From Balanoglossus misakiensis (Eukaryota; Hemichordata), in the NCBI GenBank assembly GCA_040954595.2, contig CM082588.2, positions 11,098,001-11,162,000 on the forward strand: DNA of 64,000 nt, read 5' to 3'. The position numbers and the translations under genes are program-made. How positions within the stretch are numbered: position 1 is the first letter of the stretch; every line of letters begins with the position of its first letter. This document shows, piece by piece, positions 61,640 to 64,000 of this stretch. The notes under the pieces are model-generated. The model worked only from the letters and a program-made list of their open reading frames with translations. It was not told where the DNA came from and ran no database searches.

Positions 61640-64000
61640 AAATCATGAAAAAATGACAAATTTTCGACTTTGCAAAATCTCAAAATTTCGTCGATTTTTG
61701 AAATAAATCATTGTTGAAAATTATAAAAAATTGACAAATTTTCCTCTTTGCAAAATCTCAAAATTTCGTCGATTTTTTGAAAAAAGACGGGTGAAAATCA
61801 TCTAAAAATGACAAATTTTCGACTTTGCAAAATCTCAAAATTTCGTTGATTTTTGAAAAAAATCATGGGGGAAAATCATCAAAAAATGACAAATTTTCGA
61901 CTGCAAAAACTCAAAATTTCGTCAATTTTGAAAAAAATCATGGGTGAAAATCATCAAAAAATGACAAATTTTCGTCTTTGCAAAATCTATAAATTTCGTC
62001 GATTTTTGAAAAATTTTCAACTTTGCAAAATCTCAAAATTTCGTCGATTTTTGAAAAAAATCATGGGGGAAAATCATCAAAAAATGACAAATTTTCGACT
62101 GCAAAATCTCAAAATTTCGTCGATTTTTGAAATAAATCATTGTTGAAAATTATCAAAAATTGACAAATTTTCCTCTTTGCAAAATCTCAAAATTTCGTCG
62201 ATTTTTTGAAAAAAGACGGGTGAAAATCATCTAAAAATGACAAATTTTCGACTTTGCAAAATCTCAAAATTTCGTTGATTTTTGAAAAAAATCATGGGGG
62301 AAAATCATCAAAAATGACAAATTTACGACTACAAAATCTCAAAATTTCGTCGATTTGTGAAAAAAAATCATGGGTGAAAATCATCAAAAAATGACAAATT
62401 TTTGACTTTGCACAATCTCAAAATTTCGTCAATTTTGAAAAAAATCATGGGTGAAAATCATCAAAAAATGACAAATTTTCGACTTTGCAAAATCTGAAAA
62501 TTTCATCGATTTTTGAAAAAATCATGGGTGAAAATCATGAAAAAATGACAATTTTCGACTTTGCAAAATCTCAAAATTTCGTCGATTTTTGAAAAAAATC
62601 ATGGGTGAAAATCATCAAAAAATGACAAATTTCGACTTTGCAAAATCTCAAAATTTCGTCGATTTTTGAAGAAAATCATGGGTGAAAATCATCAAAAAAT
62701 GACAAATTTTCGACTTTGCAAAATCTCAAAATTTCGTCGATTTTTGAAAAAAATCATGGGTGAAAATCATCAAAAAATGACACATTTTCGACTTTGCAAA
62801 ATCTTAAAATTTCGTCGATTTTTGAAAAAAAATCATGGGTGAAAATCATCAAAAAATGACAAATTTTCGTCTTTGCAAAATCTCAAAATTTCGTCCATTT
62901 TTGAAAAAAAATCATGGGGGAAAATCATCAAAAAATGACAAATTTTCGACTTTGCAAAATCTGAAAATTTCGTCGATTTTTGAAGAAAATCAAGGGTGAA
63001 AATCATCAAAAATGACAAATTTTCGACTTTGCAAAATCTCAAAATTTCGTCGATTTTTGAAAAAAATCTTGGGGAAAATGATCAAAAAATGACAAATTTT
63101 CGACTGCAAAATTTCAAAATTTCGTCAATTTTGAAAAAATCATGGGTGAAAATCATCAAAAAATGACAAATTTTCGACTTTGCAAAATCTCAAAATTTCG
63201 TCCATTTTTGAAAAAAAATCATGGGGGAAAATCATCAAAAAATGACAAATTTTCGACTTTGCAAAATCTGAAAATTTCGTCGATTTTTGAAGAAAATCAA
63301 GGGTGAAAATCATCAAAAAATGACAAATTTTCGACTTTGCAAAATCTCAAAATTTCGTCGATTTTTGAAAAAAATCTTGGGGAAAATGATCAAAAAATGA
63401 CAAATTTTCGACTGCAAAATTTCAAAATTTCGTCAATTTTGAAAAAATCATGGGTGAAAATCATCAAAAAATGACAAATTTTCGACTGCAAAATCTCAAA
63501 ATTTCGTCGATTTTTGAAAAAAAAACGGGTGAAAATCATCAAAAAATGACAAATTTTCGACTGCAAAAACTCAAAATTTCGTCAATTTTGAAAAAAATCA
63601 TGGGTGAAAATCATCAAAAAATGACAAATTTTCGTCTTTGCAAAATCTATAAATTTCGTCGATTTTTGAAAAATTTTCAACTTTGCAAAATCTCAAAATT
63701 TCGTCGATTTTTGAAAAAAATCATGGGGGAAAATCATCAAAAAATGACAAATTTTTGACTGAAAAATCTCAAATTTTCGTCAATTTTTTAAAAAAATTGT
63801 TGAAAATCATCAAAAAATTACAAATTTTTGACTTTGCAAAATCTCAAAATTTCGTCAATTTTGAAAAAAATCATGGGTGAAAATCATCAAAAAATGACAA
63901 ATTTTCGACTTTGCAAAATCTGAAAATTTCGTCGATTTTTGAGAAAAATCATGGGTGAAAATCATCAAAAAATGACAAATTTTCGACTTTGCAAAATCTC
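61640..64000 (+). repeat. Terminal block-C units, array continues past the window
   Basis: Positions 62,400-63,120 follow 59,810-60,530 at an offset of about 2,589, and 63450-64000 matches 54721-55270 and 50589-51140. A near-direct repeat of gtccattttt, gggggaaaa, ctgaaaattt, aatcaaggg and cttggggaaaatg lies at about 62,885-63,120 and 63,195-63,430, an offset of about 310. The window ends inside a monomer, so the array extends further. Confidence 0.78.

Larger units (their letters stand above)
46251..64000 (+). repeat. Satellite block C: distinct monomer subfamilies
   Basis: The monomer is the same, in the same orientation, but with variants not seen upstream: catgggggaaaatgatc, atttttttactgc, gaaataaatcattgtt with aaaattgac, aaaaaagacgggtg with catctaaaaatgac, aaatttacgactacaaaa, tttgcacaatctc, ctgaaaatttc, caagggtgaaaa and cttggggaaaatg. 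Markers typical of blocks A and B (ttttcatgtttgc, aaagacatggg, cataggtacg) are missing. Single-base losses are common from about 58.6 to 61.6 kb and near 62.5-63.0 kb. I see no gene. Confidence 0.94.

Noticed and set aside
1-64000. CRISPR array
   Set aside because: The repeats are contiguous, similar monomers without unique spacers of constant length, there is no cas gene, and composition and scale fit satellite DNA.
1-64000. CENP-B box in the monomer
   Set aside because: ttcgtcga and ttcgactt begin like the TTCG core, but the required downstream A and CGGG at the right spacing are absent. The cggg of the short units is not positioned correctly.
1-64000. Telomeric repeat or telomere end
   Set aside because: No TTAGGG, TTAGGC, TTAGG or similar short G-rich tandem repeat is present; the array runs through both window ends.
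1-64000. Inverted repeats or switches in array orientation
   Set aside because: Every monomer I followed is in the same orientation; I found no strand switch or long palindrome.
1-64000. Species assignment (for example nematode or arthropod)
   Set aside because: The oligo-A/T style is suggestive only. No gene, rRNA or known named repeat is present to identify the organism.

Overview
The window is one AT-rich eukaryotic satellite array. About 63.8 of the 64 kb consists of a head-to-tail tandem repeat whose basic monomer is about 78 bp (73% A+T), always in the same orientation, roughly 830 copies. The only non-satellite DNA is a 119-bp island of balanced composition at 13398-13516, next to a 100-N assembly gap (13298-13397). 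I see no credible protein gene, tRNA, rRNA, CRISPR array or intact mobile element. The many open frames are by-products of the monomer: its common length is divisible by three, stops are scarce in several frames, and each frame breaks wherever a homopolymer changes length.

Layout. Block A (1-13297) contains a 3,922-bp-spaced pair (1-1680 / 3925-5605), a 1,019-bp tandem (1890-3680), a 1,650-bp-spaced pair (6338-8880) and a 745-bp tandem (9271-10758). The gap and island follow. Block B (13517 to about 46250) is made of the same monomer subfamilies. It holds a nearly perfect 1,572-bp, about 20-monomer higher-order repeat (16259-20154), a 3.29-kb unit with a nested 1,205-bp tandem duplication (20150-28135), a run of about 2.5/2.07/1.95-kb units (28737-37540), a 629-bp tandem, a 358-bp tandem and a 1,523-bp repeat. 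Block C (about 46250-64000) carries monomer subfamilies absent upstream, arranged in units about 2.3, 2.9, 4.1 and 5.8 kb apart.

Organism. An uninterrupted satellite of this size with multi-level higher-order repeats, in a scaffold containing a conventional N gap, points to a eukaryotic heterochromatic region (pericentromeric, subtelomeric, or a repeat-rich sex or B chromosome). The oligo-A/oligo-T character would fit an AT-rich invertebrate or protist genome, but nothing here identifies the species.

How it works. There is no gene cooperation to describe. The interest lies in the repeat's history: a monomer that looks like a fused pair of about 34-44 bp half-repeats, truncated monomers explained by recombination between those halves, nested segmental amplification visible from shared private variants, roughly helically phased A-tracts, and an abrupt subfamily change near 46.25 kb.
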